Assembly: GCF_037392515.1 (NCBI RefSeq)
Contig: NC_090288.1
Coordinates: 60,931,673-60,995,672 of the forward strand
Source of the DNA: Haliotis asinina
Taxonomy: Eukaryota > Mollusca > Gastropoda > Lepetellida > Haliotidae
Length of the DNA stretch: 64,000 bases
Reading direction: 5' to 3'
Position numbers and translations under genes: made by a program
Shown here: positions 36,930-48,314 of the stretch, in pieces
How the letters are laid out: the number at the start of each line of letters is the position of its first letter
How positions within the stretch are numbered: position 1 is the stretch's first letter
Notes under the pieces: generated by a model
The model's input: only the letters and a program-made list of their open reading frames with translations
Databases searched by the model: none
Told to the model about the DNA's origin: nothing

Positions 36930-37110
36930 TATGTCACGAGTGATAGGCAAGAATGGTATTCAGATTCAATTGCAAGTCACAACATGTAAGTCACGAGTGA
37001 TAGGTAAGGAGGGTGTTGAGTTTATCACTTGTGATCATTCCAGTCACGACATGCAATCATTCCAGTCACCACATGTAAGTGACAAGTGATAGGCAAGAAG
37101 GGTGTTCATG
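36930..37110. repeat. Imperfect 65-bp repeat, three copies
   Basis: GTCACGAGTGATAGGCAAGA and ACATGTAAGT blocks recur three times with drift. It lies in the 5' intron of copy C. Confidence 0.7.
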
Positions 37111-37474
37111 TCACTGCATATATGTGGTAGAACAGACAGTCTCGATCAGTAGTGAAAGTGACGTGGACAATGATATAGGAGTTCCTATACAAAATCTTAT
37201 GGAACCCACACTTGTACAATCAGAGGTTAAATTGTTCACTATCTTGCGCAATTTTGCATTAAATACAATGTACGTTTGGACTACTCCTTACGAGTAATTA
37301 CTTAAATAGGAAACGCTCTAGGAACTTTTACCAATCCACAAGATGTGTTACTGTCATGAAACAGCGTTTCAACATTTAATCATTGCATATAGCGAATGCA
37401 AAAGATGAGATACAAAATTAACAAAATCAGTCTATGTTCTCGGGGGATAGAAAATCAGAAAACAAAAGTATTAC

Positions 37475-37534
37475 CTCTCGTGTACCGCAGCTCGGAATAG
37501 GATGACCGTCCGATGACGAGCGGATCTATTTATA
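37475..37534 (-). promoter_or_regulatory. Core promoter and 5' UTR exon of copy C
   Basis: Minus-strand TATAAATA at 37527-37534 and a short exon ending CACGAGAG at 37475 with a GT donor. The CCATCCTGATTC block upstream matches the CCTATCCTGT block of the other copies. The GATA-like site is altered here (GATCAGG), making this the most diverged of the four promoters. Confidence 0.7.
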
Positions 37535-38429
37535 CCCTGATCGGAATCAGGATGGGTTTCTCGTAGCTCACCTTATCGTCGTGTTTTCATATTCTCCATG
37601 TGTGGCACTATTGGCAGGGCTCTAATAATAAGGCTATAACAATAGGGTTTGATTGGTATTGTAAAAGTTTGTGAGTCAAAAATAAGACATACAACTTTAT
37701 GGATGACAACTTCTTTTTCATTGCAGCAGTGAGTCGATATAACGATATTCTTTCATTAGTTAAGCAGTGATCCTAAAGCAAGACGGTCCTATATAGTCAT
37801 TGTCCCTGCTCACGATTCTTCAGGCTACACGTGTACATTGCAAACCACTTTCTCTACATGGCAATCCATGCAAGGTTACACTTTGAAACAGAAACGTTCA
37901 GTTTCCGAAGACGCATTTTCGCGCCGTGCATTGGTTCCATGTACACAAGCCAGCGTTATAAGCAAAAACACTAATTTGGAACAGTATTTGATATGCCATA
38001 TATCAGTGTTACCTACGTGTTTCTTTTGGGGGGAGAGTATACCTGTAACTTTCAACTGGAACACTACTGAACGACAGTTTGACATTGCCAAATTCACTAC
38101 AAACTCTCCTCTTATCTAGGACTACTCGCCCTGTGATACACACATGTATGTAATTTTCTAAATCAAATTCGTATGCAACAATGTCGGGCCATTAGAACAC
38201 AGATAAGATTACAGAGGAAGCTATTAGTCATGGCATAAGATATGGTCATGTACAGTCAAGAGAAATGTAACAAATAATCTTCTTTTTATTTTTAGGTAGA
38301 TTGCAGAACAGCAGCCACAAAACTTATTGTTTACATCAACAGATTTGTAGTCATATGTCTAAACCTCTCAACTTACATTGCCAACTTTCTTATAAGATCA
38401 CTGTTATCAATGGGACATTAAAAGAATAT

Positions 38430-38800
38430 GTTTAGCTTAGGGTGAAAATACATAGTATTTCCTTGGCAAAAAAATGTTTACGTAAATCGCTATAAGCCTT
38501 GCACACAAACAAGAAGTAGTACTCGTCTGCAGCATACTTCTTTTTACAAACATCACAGGGTATTTCTGTTCTTGGGACAACTGAATATCTACCCATCTCA
38601 TTTTCCCTTTGCATTCTTAATATGATGCCTTTGATATATGTTAGACTTATGCAAAGAATATGGAGATATTTTAGAACCTTGTGACAAAGATGAGTGCCAG
38701 TCTTGCTGATACATACATATAACTCTATCTGATAGAAACGGTTGAATATTACTCATGCACTTGTTATCCCAGACATAGCCCAATCCCTTCTTAAATAATA
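38430..38800 (-). mobile_element. LINE 3' end fragment
   Basis: Minus strand reads an RT C-terminal zinc-finger motif: I-P-C-D-V-C … E-Y-Y-F-L-F-V-C-K-A-Y-S-D-L-R-K, preceded by L-G-R-Y-like M-G-R-Y and H-S-S-L-S-Q-G-S-K. Related to the tail at 54580-55043. An AATAATAAT run lies at its 5' side (38798-38815). Confidence 0.6.
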
Positions 38801-38965
38801 ATAATAATAGCAATAATAGTTCATTTATATTGCGCATGACTCCATGAATATTTCATGCTCTAAGCGCACAGTCCAAGAGTTCACTGACTTGACTCATCAC
38901 AGAATGCTTGCTTATACAGACATGTTTTGAGTCTGGATTTAAACAGAGAGAAAGTGTCACAGTCT

Positions 38966-39274
38966 TTAATGTATTTTGGTAACTGATATCGCTGCAAATG
39001 AAAAGGATCTCTGTCCATAGGAAGCTGTTTTGGTAACTGGGATAGTCAGCACATTTTTGAACTCTCCGATACAGTCACGGAGATACTCTGGAGCATCCCC
39101 CGACAGACATTGGTACACGAAGTACAGGGTCTTACAGCTTATGCTTTGTTGTACTGGAAGCCCGTGGAGGGTACGAAGGATTGGGGTTATGTGATCATAC
39201 TTCCTCGAGCAAGACACGATCCTGGCAGCCGTATTTTGAATGCGTTGGATACAAATAGCAGTTACATTTGCCAT
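38966..39274 (-). mobile_element. LINE RT C-terminal fragment (CR1/L2-like)
   Basis: 102-residue minus frame: I-Q-R-I-Q-N-T-A-A-R-I-V … I-T-P-I-L-R-T-L-H … L-P-V-Q and F-V-Y-Q-C-L-S-G-D-A-P-E-Y-L. This is the post-palm end of a CR1/L2-type RT. Truncated at both sides. Confidence 0.7.
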
Positions 39275-39630
39275 GACTCATGTCTAACATTATTATAACT
39301 TTTCTTGGATAAGCTTGGGTTTGGCATGTATAACAGTTTATACCAATATTTTCTGCAACGCTTGTAGGCAAAGATATATAGTTTGATGTTGGTGTTTTCA
39401 CACCAATAAAATATTTACATGCCTGAACGTGAACTCTCTCACTAAAAATGCTAATCGTACATCCAGAATCAATGTCTAGTCCCCATTGTTCAGAACCATT
39501 AAATGAACTTGACCTCAGTTGATACCATAAACATCCTTGAAAATAACACCATATGGTAATTGTCTAAGTTGCGACAGACATTTTTAAACACCAAATAATT
39601 CTTTTGTAGAGTGAAACGATGAACTATTGG

Positions 39631-39978
39631 CTAATTCGTAGAATATAAAATACATATTTTATGATTCCCCATCCCCCCACCCCCTTGAAAAAATTTCACC
39701 GCTTTTAATGACAACCACCTTATTTTTTCATCTAAACGCAGAGTTAAATGATGTTGGTGCCAATACTGTGGAATCACGTTAATTCGTGTTTGTAACCCTC
39801 CTGTGGTGTGCGCTATAAGAACGACGTCATCTGCAAACAGTAATATGAATAAATGAGTCAAGTCCGGATGACAACTGAACATCGAAAGTAGAAGGGGACT
39901 TAGGACATATCCCTGACGCACTGACACATGACACTCAAACAGATGAAATGTAACACACGATATTACACTTTCACACAT
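39631..39978 (-). mobile_element. LINE RT palm fragment
   Basis: Minus frame with V-R-Q-G-Y-V-L-S-P-L-L … L-F-I-L-L-F-A-D-D-V-V-L-I-A. F-A-D-D is the catalytic box. A gap between the two blocks shows an internal deletion. The frame at 40297-40635 (S-E-A-C-L-Q-S-M … A-I-D-M-F-T-D) may be the linker of the same element. Confidence 0.7.
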
Positions 39979-40967
39979 TCTTAGATGGATTTAATACGCC
40001 CTAACATGTTTGGTGAAACACCCTTATGTTGCAATGCCTTTGCCACAACCGAACCCATAAATATATATATCTAAAATAGGAATACCATTCCTGCAATGCA
40101 ATACACGGTCCAGCAGAGGAAAAACACCATAATGATTACTTGTTGCTTAAGTGTTGACCTAAAGGACTTGCTATCATTAAGATTGTTCAACAATGTACCT
40201 CTTAATCTGTTCAAATACAACACGTTTTGTCCCGAACCACAGTTATAAACAAATACCTTGCTTTTAAATGCTGTATGAAAATATTGACACATTGATTCAT
40301 TCCAAACACTGTAAGTAGCCTGCCTCTCTCACATCGAAGATAGTTGCACCCCTACATGCTGCATCCGTAAACATGTCGATGGCAACATAAATATTTGTAG
40401 TCATGGATTGTAGACATGCTTCAGACATGGATATACTCTCATATGAAACCAGATTACCCGTAAGCAATTCAACCTTGTCCTCATACCACAATGGACGGTA
40501 GTCATGCGATGCCTTACGTGAAGCTTGATCATGCATGTGTGGGCAGCGCATTGGCACAACGTTATCATAATGACTTAAAGGTAACGGTGAACTTGGAAAC
40601 TTGTCAACATTGATACCTTCACTTTCAGACGACACTACAACTGGTACTTATATGCATTGTTAGGTCTGTGATACGGGATTGGTATCCACATTGATAAACC
40701 TTATTATTTTATTCTATATTATGTGATTTAACAGATTGTGTATCCTTTGTTAATGTTAATGTGGATCATTTGGTTGCAGTCACTTTTAGTTTGATAACCT
40801 ATGAATCTACAGTGGAACATTGCTCTATGCTATAAACAAGAATTTGTCATCCATAAAGTGCCTCATAAATAAAGCGTAATATCAAATACTACGTGTTTTA
40901 AGATATATTTCATTATTATTTATAATTTAAAATTATGATATATTTTTGTTTGATGACAGAAGTTATC

Positions 40968-41025
40968 TGACAATGGTATCTGACAATGGTATCTGACAAT
41001 GATATCTGACAATGGTAACTGACCA
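40968..41025. repeat. 16-bp tandem repeat
   Basis: ATCTGACAATGGT repeats three to four times with small changes. Confidence 0.85.
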
Positions 41026-41307
41026 ATCATCGTTTTCATGACTTTTGAGGTTTCTGAAAAAGCGTTACCGATTGCAAGTGATTCGAACATAAACAATGAC
41101 TCTCCCGCCATTTGCAGTGGTGTCCTATGTTTGGACGGTGATCGAGAAGCAAACACATTAGTTTGAAAAGAGATTTGATGCTATGGAATCTATGGAATTG
41201 TTGAAAAAACACGTGCAAGCGATGTTAGAAATTGACATAGAAAAGGTGAGAAGTGAACTGGTGAATGCTGAAATGCATGACCCTCGTGACGATCATGCAC
41301 GTGTCAT

Positions 41308-41463
41308 CCAGGGCCCCGTTTCACAAAACTCTCGTAAGCCTAAGATCTCGTAACCTTACTCGTAGCATTTGCACCTCTTATGTTACAGTATAGGAGGTAC
41401 AAATGCTACGAGAAAAGTTACGAGATCTGAGGCTTACGAGAGTTTTGTGAAACGGGCCCCTGG
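41308..41463. mobile_element. Palindromic MITE
   Basis: Arms of about 74 bp: CCAGGGCCCCGTTTCACAAA … at the left and its complement at the right end, mismatched at a few sites. A hairpin-type non-autonomous element common in molluscan DNA. No coding capacity. Confidence 0.75.
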
Positions 41464-41809
41464 ATGTTCAGACTGAGGTGTCTGATTTGAAGCTGAAATA
41501 GCGGACGTATTCGCAAGATGCAAGTTCTCCTCACTGCATGAAATATTTAAACATCGTCATCAACAATAGTCCGAGTCAAGATGTGAGGACGTAATCTTAC
41601 AAATGAACATACAGCTCTTGAGCTAAAGTAACCAGTCTGATAAAGGAGTGTCTCAAGTTAAAAAAACATTATAATAGACTTCTACTGTAACAGAGAGGAA
41701 AGGTAGAAAGCAGCAGTAAAAGATACAACGTCGTTAATCATTGCAACAACAACAACAATAGCGAAGATGCCTCTCAGCCACGTGGACATGTTTACCAACA
41801 ATCCTTGAG

Positions 41810-42500
41810 TACAGGTGTATAGTTATAGGTGTAGAGTTATTCAACAAGCAAAGGCGGGAAAGTCCCCTGGATTCGACGATATCCCAGTTGATGTGCTGAC
41901 GAATGAGACAAGCTTTTTGTGTCTACATAAACTGTTTGCTGCCTGCTTTGAAAGTGGGTGTGTGCCATCAAATTGGGCTATAGGAGTGATTACACCTATG
42001 CCGAAGTCGGGCGCTCAAGACCCTCGAGATTAGCTTTCCTGCCGGGGCATCACCATGGCAAGTGCCTCGTATAAACTTTTTTTTGTGGTGTTCTAAACAA
42101 CAGACTCAGTAAAAAACGAACATACACGATCATCAAATGGTTTTAGGCAGAGTCGGTCAACCGTGGAACAGATCTCAAGTCTAATATCTATAATAGAAAA
42201 ACGAAAATCACAAAAGCTCTATTTTTACAGCTTTTATTGACTTGATGATTGTATTGATTGGTCTTTTCTGTAGCAGAAACTAAGATATCTTGGTGTGAAT
42301 GGTAATATGTATAAAGCTATTTTATCACTTTATAAAAATGTCAAATGTGATGTGCGTATTAATGGGCAATACTCCCTGCTTCTACGTTCAATGTGTTTTA
42401 AAACAAGGTTGTTTACTGCCACCAGTTATGTTACGATGTTTTACAGCATTTATAGTCATGCAATTGTAGTTCTGGAAACAGTTTCCAGTGCTGGATGAAA
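41810..42500 (+). mobile_element. LINE RT N-terminal and palm fragment
   Basis: Plus strand reads A-K-A-G-K-S-P-G-F-D-D-I-P, L-F-A-A-C-F-E-S-G-C-V-P … P-M-P-K-S-G, R-G-I-T-M-A-S-A-S-Y-K-L-F, G-F-R-Q-S-R-S-T-V, D-C-I-D-W-S and I-L-S-L-Y-K-N-V-K-C-D-V-R-I-N-G-Q-Y. RT blocks 1-4 in order with several breaks. Possibly the same family as 39631-39978. Confidence 0.75.
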
Positions 42501-43087
42501 TGTATAAAGGTAATGACTTTTTAATAGTTTCTTTAAAAATCGGCATTTTCCAAAATGAAATAGGTTTCTGTGCATTGTTCTTAATGGCTGTTTATTCAGG
42601 CTCGGCCACGCCCCTATTTGCCATTTTCGGTTCCGTGAGCATTTGATGGTGGTTCAGATGGTATATGGTTCGACAACATTTACTGTTGTCTTCGTAAGAC
42701 AGGGGAAACAAACCTATCTACACCAGCTGAAACGGCATTTTCGTCATGAAAATGTGAGTCCTAGTAATCCACGTCTGAATGCTTAATAAAACGTGAGATT
42801 AATTTTCCGCACAAATGCTGAAGCGCATCATGCTAATGGTCTTCAAATGATTATAGCTTTAAGAGACAAATTGAACTTAATACAGGTGTATACGCATGAC
42901 AATATTTAACATGTGTTTTCAGTTGTATCGGTGGTGCAGTTGACTTGTGACATCCAGTTTATACGATAAGATACCGTCCATTCACAGCTGAATGAACCAA
43001 ATGCAGGGTATCGGATTCAAGTAACATGTGATGAATAAATATAGACTCAAGAAAAGACAATTCTGCACAATCTAAAAATCTCCACAT

Positions 43088-43093
43088 TTTATT
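43088..43093 (-). terminator. Polyadenylation signal of copy D
   Basis: Minus-strand AATAAA within GAATAAAATGTGG, the context also seen below copy B. The predicted 3' UTR is about 0.4 kb from the stop at 43497. Confidence 0.6.
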
Positions 43094-43496
43094 CAGGCAA
43101 TGGGTATATCTGCAAGGGAACAAATGTATCGAATTACACATTTGAATAAACAGTCATTATCTTATTGTTAACAAAGCAACAATGCAAGCACAACAGAAGT
43201 TCTGACTTGTTTCCATTAGCATCTAATCTACCCTATATATGAATTCTAATCTTACGACTTACTACCATTTTCATGAATATAGATGAATACGTTTTTGGTG
43301 TCGTTCTATCTCCAGAGTTATACTGATGTGTCAGTTGGTTGGTTCTAATTCAAGGTAATGACAAGCCCCACAGCAACCTGACGTAAGACAAAAACAATAC
43401 ATACGAACTGTCACACCAAGTGTGAAATTTTAATGTGACTGCGCCTTATATACATCATTACCGTAAGTTTGGTGTTACTGGGCACAGGGGGTTCAT

Positions 43497-44169
43497 TCAG
43501 ACCGTGACTGTGCTGACAACGATGGTGCCAGCGGTAGCTTGTGACATTGCAGCCTCGTGCTCGAGATGCTGGAATACGTCAAAGATGAAAACATCTATAA
43601 TTCATTCCTTCATTCATTATTCCAATGCAAAGGGCGCGCTGGAGAAACACAGAAAATGTACTTTGAAGCCTTTTCGTTGCGCGTCCAAGGTTAGTTTGTA
43701 AAATATTTGATATCTTGTTTAGCTTCAAAATGCATTGTTACATATTCAACCGAAATGTGTCGTAAACAGGTAAGGTGCATGCTCACTGTCCCGATCCCAT
43801 GGTTTAATTCAAATTTGTGTAGCAGCCTCCAAATAAAGAACATGTACAGCATACTATCGGGGACGACATTCCGGTACAGCATATTTTTGAAGGTGCCTCA
43901 GTGATTCAAAAACATTAGGAGGAAAGTGTCAAAACCTGATGTGTCATTTCCGAACAGATAAGGTATCATTATATATCATTTGTAATATAACAGGCTTTTA
44001 CAAGAGTATGTGACTGTGTCTACTGGCTGATAGGTTGTGAATCTGAATCTGCTTGCCCGCTCTTACCCTAAGCAGCATCTGATCGAAGCCATGAACCTCA
44101 TCGTCTTCAATTTCTGCAACAAAAACACAAAAACATCAAAAATGAGTCTGTTGACAAAGGCAACCCCCC

Positions 44170-44227
<58 letters not shown>

Positions 44228-46586
44228 ATTCAAGATAGTCAGTGTGTTTATCCTGAGGAACGAGGAGCGTGGTAGAGAAGGACAAAGGATCCTCATGGGA
44301 GTGACGGATGCAGTAAACTGAAGGCCGAACAAGTGGACCCATAGGCTCCTATTGGTATGAAGAGACGTCTCATGTTGTTAGACCATGACAAACTTGTGGT
44401 ACATAATTGGTTTTCCTGTCAAGTGTATACAGTCGTTGTGCATTCAAAGGAAACGATACTCAAGACTCATCTCTTCCGGGTAGCATACCCCAAATATTCT
44501 TTCAAATTGCTTTAAGCGTGACATTTAATGTGGATATGGAGCTAGAGAAATTGACTTACAGTTTGTTTTATTTATTATGAATTATATACCCACGTGACAT
44601 GAGGTCAAGGACGGCTGCGTAACCCTTCTGGTCGATGTACTTGGTGAGTGTATTGTGTTCAGCAGCGTACAGGATCTCCAAGAACACCCGCATATCGGCG
44701 TGTGAGAGATTGTCCTCAATCTTGTGTGCAAGGTGAAGTTCTCTCAGAAAGTTAAACAGGTCAGAACCAGCTTGTCGCTTCTGATCAAGGAAACAAAATA
44801 TTGACAATGTGTTTTTAGGAGTATTTGAGCGAATTAGTTAAGTTCATCTACTGATACGCAGTAGTGTTTGGTTGGTACGAACGAATGACCACAATATGCG
44901 AACACCCCAGCACGAGATCTGTATTTAACATTTGTATAATTTCGCACCTCTGAAGATCCCGTTTACAACTGGTGTTCAGCAAAAAGTCTGTAGTCGAGGT
45001 CATTGACGTGGGTGGCACATGTCATCGTATCCAGTATGAGTAGATTAATGCTCATGGTGTCACTCACTGGATTGTCTTGCTCAGATTATATTCAGTTCAG
45101 AATAGATCACGTGGCTAGATATTGCTCCCTACCTCGCTGCTCTCGCCCCCCGTCCCACCTCTCCATCTGTATATGTTCGTAGCTGTGCGTGTGTGTTTGT
45201 CATTTACATGTATCTTCGTCATCACCTACTGTGTTATATGTATTCCTTGTTTACTGATTAATACCAGAAATACTTAATAAATAGGTTTGGCCAAATCTAC
45301 TCACGACAACTACCGTTGAGCCTGAGCCCGAGCCTTGCTGTAGATGCTGAAACAGAACCGTATACATATGTAGTGGGTTGGGCGGCTGCCTTCGTGCGCT
45401 AACGGTTGCGTGGCCATCTTTGGGAACGTGTGTTCGAATCCCGTATGTGACTTAACCCAACACAAGTACTAGAATCTGTACTATACTCAGAAAGTGTTAT
45501 TCCACATGTATTGCATTCAGTATTTCAATATGCGCCGTCTTAGGGCTTTAATCAGGTCTTGCTGAGTGCGGCGATAAACAACAAAAGAAACTGTAAAGAC
45601 GAGGTCTGTACTTACAGCCTCAAGGTAACCCTCAAAGTGAGGAATGTCGTCTTCGTCCAAATCTGAAGATATATAAAACATGTGCACATATTTACTTCAT
45701 GTGCTATTGGTTCATGGAAATACATTTTGTCAAACATATCAAGGAGTCAGTTTCTGGTAAAAATTAGAAATAACATCAGGGTTATGTAACAAATAACGGC
45801 TTATTTTGCTGGCGTGAATCAATTTCCACAAAACAACCCGAAAACAATAATATGGTTGAAAATAGATTCATCGTTTTCTCATGCTGAGAAACACTACACC
45901 GTCATACAGGAGTAAATAGGCTCAGCCGTGTGTGTGTGTCTGTGTGTGTGCGTGCGCTCGCTCGCGTGCGTGTGCGTGTGCGTGTGTGTGCACACTGTTT
46001 TGTGTCCATCTGAGAAAGCGCGTGTGTATTTGTGTGCCTGCTTGGGTGTATTTATTGTTTTGTGTCATTCTAAGAAAGTGTGTGTGTATCTATGTGTGTG
46101 CGTGTAGTGTTTTGTGTCCATCTAAGAAAATGTGTGTGTGTATGTGTGTGTGTGTGTGTTTGTACTTCTGTGCGTGCTTGTGTGTACATCATTGTTTGGA
46201 CTTCATATGTGAGTAATTAGGATCCTGCTGAAACACTGTGTATGTAATAAGTAATTAGTGACCTGTGTTTGCATTAGGCATTTTCTGTGAGTTACTGGTG
46301 ATTTATTTCAGGTTGACGTGCACAGATACATACGATCGATGAGGCGAATGATATTAGCGAAAGTCTGGGTTGAGATGAAGGTTGTCAGGGAGGCGCTGCC
46401 CTGCTCGGCAGCCTGGATCAGCTTCTGGTAAAGGTCCTGTTCAGCAGCGTCCATATTGGCAAACTCGTGGCTCTTCCGAATATCCTTCAGGTAGTCGGCG
46501 AATTTCTTAGGATCTGTGTAGTCGTGATGATCGTTGGCCATGACGGCCGTCACTGTTACTATGGCAACAACTAGAAGTTTCATCAT
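43497..46586 (-). CDS. Copy D of tandem secreted two-module protein family
   Basis: Complete six-exon gene: 46334-46586, 45616-45662, 45305-45346, 44594-44780, 44067-44113, 43497-43568; phases 1, 0, 0, 1, 0, joined frame 215 residues. Two ATGs are adjacent (46584-46586 and 46581-46583); the first follows acceptor TTTCAG by one base. The signal peptide ends V-M-A, then N-D-H-H-D. Module 1 ends in a longer exon 3 (14 residues, H-L-Q-Q then Gly-Ser repeats and T-V-V-V), like a flexible linker. K-R-Q-A-G-S-D opens module 2 (K-I-E-D-N-L-S-H-A-D-M region), exon 5 is acidic, and the tail ends T-I-V-V-S-T-V-T-V. The donor of exon 4 is GTGGGT rather than GTATGT. Unrecognised family, most likely extracellular. 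Confidence 0.86.
44171..44225. repeat. (CA)n microsatellite
   Basis: About 27 CA units in intron 4 of copy D, about 60 bp from exon 5. Confidence 0.95.
45370..45590 (+). mobile_element. tRNA-headed SINE-like fragment
   Basis: GTTCGAATCCCGT (45428-45440) resembles a B box, and the 3' part GGTCTTGCTGAGTGCGGCGA matches SINE-end sequence. It lies in intron 2 of copy D, where copies A-C have the AGT tract. Confidence 0.45.
45930..46290. repeat. GT-rich 60-70-bp imperfect repeats in intron 1 of copy D
   Basis: Three to four units around TTTTGTGTCCATCTGAGAAA and GTGTGTGTAT. The TGTCCATCTNAGA part matches the intron-1 repeat units of copies B and C. Confidence 0.7.
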
Positions 46587-47579
46587 GCTGAAACAGGACA
46601 TACGTTCTTACAGAGCATGCGAAACCTGATTTGGTATTGCTGAGTGATGACTATAAAGTGGTGAAATTCAGGCTAGAGACCGGGTTCGAATCCAGAGGTT
46701 CTAAACTCGGTTATTTCTGAGTCGTTTTGTGGTGGGAACATGCCTCAAAGTGACTTTGAGGTTTTGAGCAAATGTTATCATTAATTAGAATATATTCGCA
46801 GTAGGTGTGCTGGCGTTTTTCTCTTTGCTAGTTCTTAAGCTGTTCCCACGGGCAAGGACAAAAAAGCAGTGAAAAAGTGTGGAAGAAAACACAAATTTGG
46901 CCCTTTGGTGATTAAACATAGCCATGTGTCCCTTTGCTGTCAGTGATATTCACTGGCTCAGCTGAAGATGCGTAATGTTATGGTTGTCATTACGAAGACA
47001 TGTCCAAATGCTGTTAGTATCATACACTCTAGTGTTGTTCTCGATTTGTCAGCTGAACTATTGACTTGCCTGTTCGTGTGTTTGTGAAAGATCCACTGGT
47101 AAAGCAGTCTGAGCTAACCTTTCGGCAAACTCTTCGTACCAGTTGTGATTGGCAATTATCGTTTTGTCAACACTGGTAATGAAGACAATTTGAAAAGCTA
47201 CAATAATCACCTAATACCAGAGATGTCCTATTTCCTTGACAGATCGAGCAGTTTGTCACAATGTAATACATAAGTCAAACACGGACGCCAAATTTTGACA
47301 TTGTAAGTTGTGGTTGACCCAAGAAATATCAGCAATGAAAGACGAAATCTCTGATTCTCAGTTTTCATTGTTAGATGCTAAAGCAATTATTCACCTCAAA
47401 ACGAAATGTGTTAAAATTAAAATTAATTTTTAAAAAGTGCATACATCTTGTGAATTTACATTAGTTCCATTATATAAAAGCATCATTTTCAAAGACAGCT
47501 GGATGTACTATGCAATGCATTTATAAAACAAATAGAGAATCCAGTTAGCGTTTTTCAAGTGAGAAAATAAAAATAGTAC

Positions 47580-47641
47580 CTGTCGTGTTTCACTGTTGGA
47601 ACACTCGATGTGAGCTCATGTGTCTCACTGGCCTTCTTATA
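47580..47641 (-). promoter_or_regulatory. Core promoter and 5' UTR exon of copy D
   Basis: Minus-strand TATAAGAA at 47634-47641, with TTATCACAG directly upstream and GCCTATCCTGT before it. The UTR exon ends ACACGACAG at 47580, followed by donor GTACTA. Same layout as copies A-C. Confidence 0.73.
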
Positions 47642-47929
47642 CTGTGATAATCTACAGGATAGGCTCCTAGGAAGCTCACCTGACCAAGTCAGTCCATGTC
47701 TGGATGTAGGTCATAGTTATCAGTGTAGCCTTGTGCTTGAAATCTCTAATGTGAGCATTGCATTTCCAAAACGGCTTGTATTTTATCAAAAACATAGGTG
47801 AAGGGTTATAGTTAATTTTGACTGTATGAAGTAGAAGCGGTGCTTTCTTCGGAAATATACGGTGACTGAATGTCTGAAAAGTATTTCAAGGTTTGAGAAA
47901 AAAACCTACTTCAAGGCTTATGGTAAAAT

Positions 47930-48045
47930 GGCGTAGGGTATCGCCGAAAAACTTTATGGTAAAATGACATAGGTAGTCGTGGTTATGTAGTCATGGTAAA
48001 ATGGTGTAGGTAACAGCGATAAGTACATCAAGACTTATGGCCTGA
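47930..48045. repeat. Short tandem repeat ATGGTAAAATG
   Basis: TATGGTAAAATGGCGTAGGG-type units recur three times with drift upstream of the copy D promoter. Confidence 0.6.
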
Positions 48046-48314
48046 TGGCGCACCTAGTCGGTGAGTAATGACACAAGGTTTGTCCGATCGTAGTCTCGGG
48101 TAAACTTGTGAGAAAGCCAGGGGCAAATAACTTACAACAGCTTGACACCGAGAATACAGGAGACGTTAGCGGCTGGAAATACGATGACCCACATGTTTAT
48201 CAGTTATTCCCTGCATTTCCTTAGACACTGAGTCTGAATTGAGTAACGGTGTGCAATATCTGCACGTACCTTGTACATTGCTGTATCATCATACCTCATA
48301 TACAACGACAGTTA

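Noticed and set aside
37838-38119. 93-residue plus frame with a matching minus frame
   Set aside because: No family, no splice context linking it to copy C; sits upstream of its promoter. Likely chance.
45370-45450. Possible tRNA gene (B-box-like GTTCGAATCCCG)
   Set aside because: No acceptor stem or anticodon arm folds; the following sequence matches SINE ends. Read as a tRNA-derived SINE head. Similar GGTTCGAATCC matches at 3275 and 46684 were also dropped.
31922-46586. EF-hand calcium site at the exon 1/2 junction (D-H-[FL]-D-x-[DE]-D-I-P-H-F-E)
   Set aside because: Spacing of Ile and the last Glu is right, but positions 3 and 5 do not hold the needed ligands and the Gly is missing. Kept only as a resemblance.
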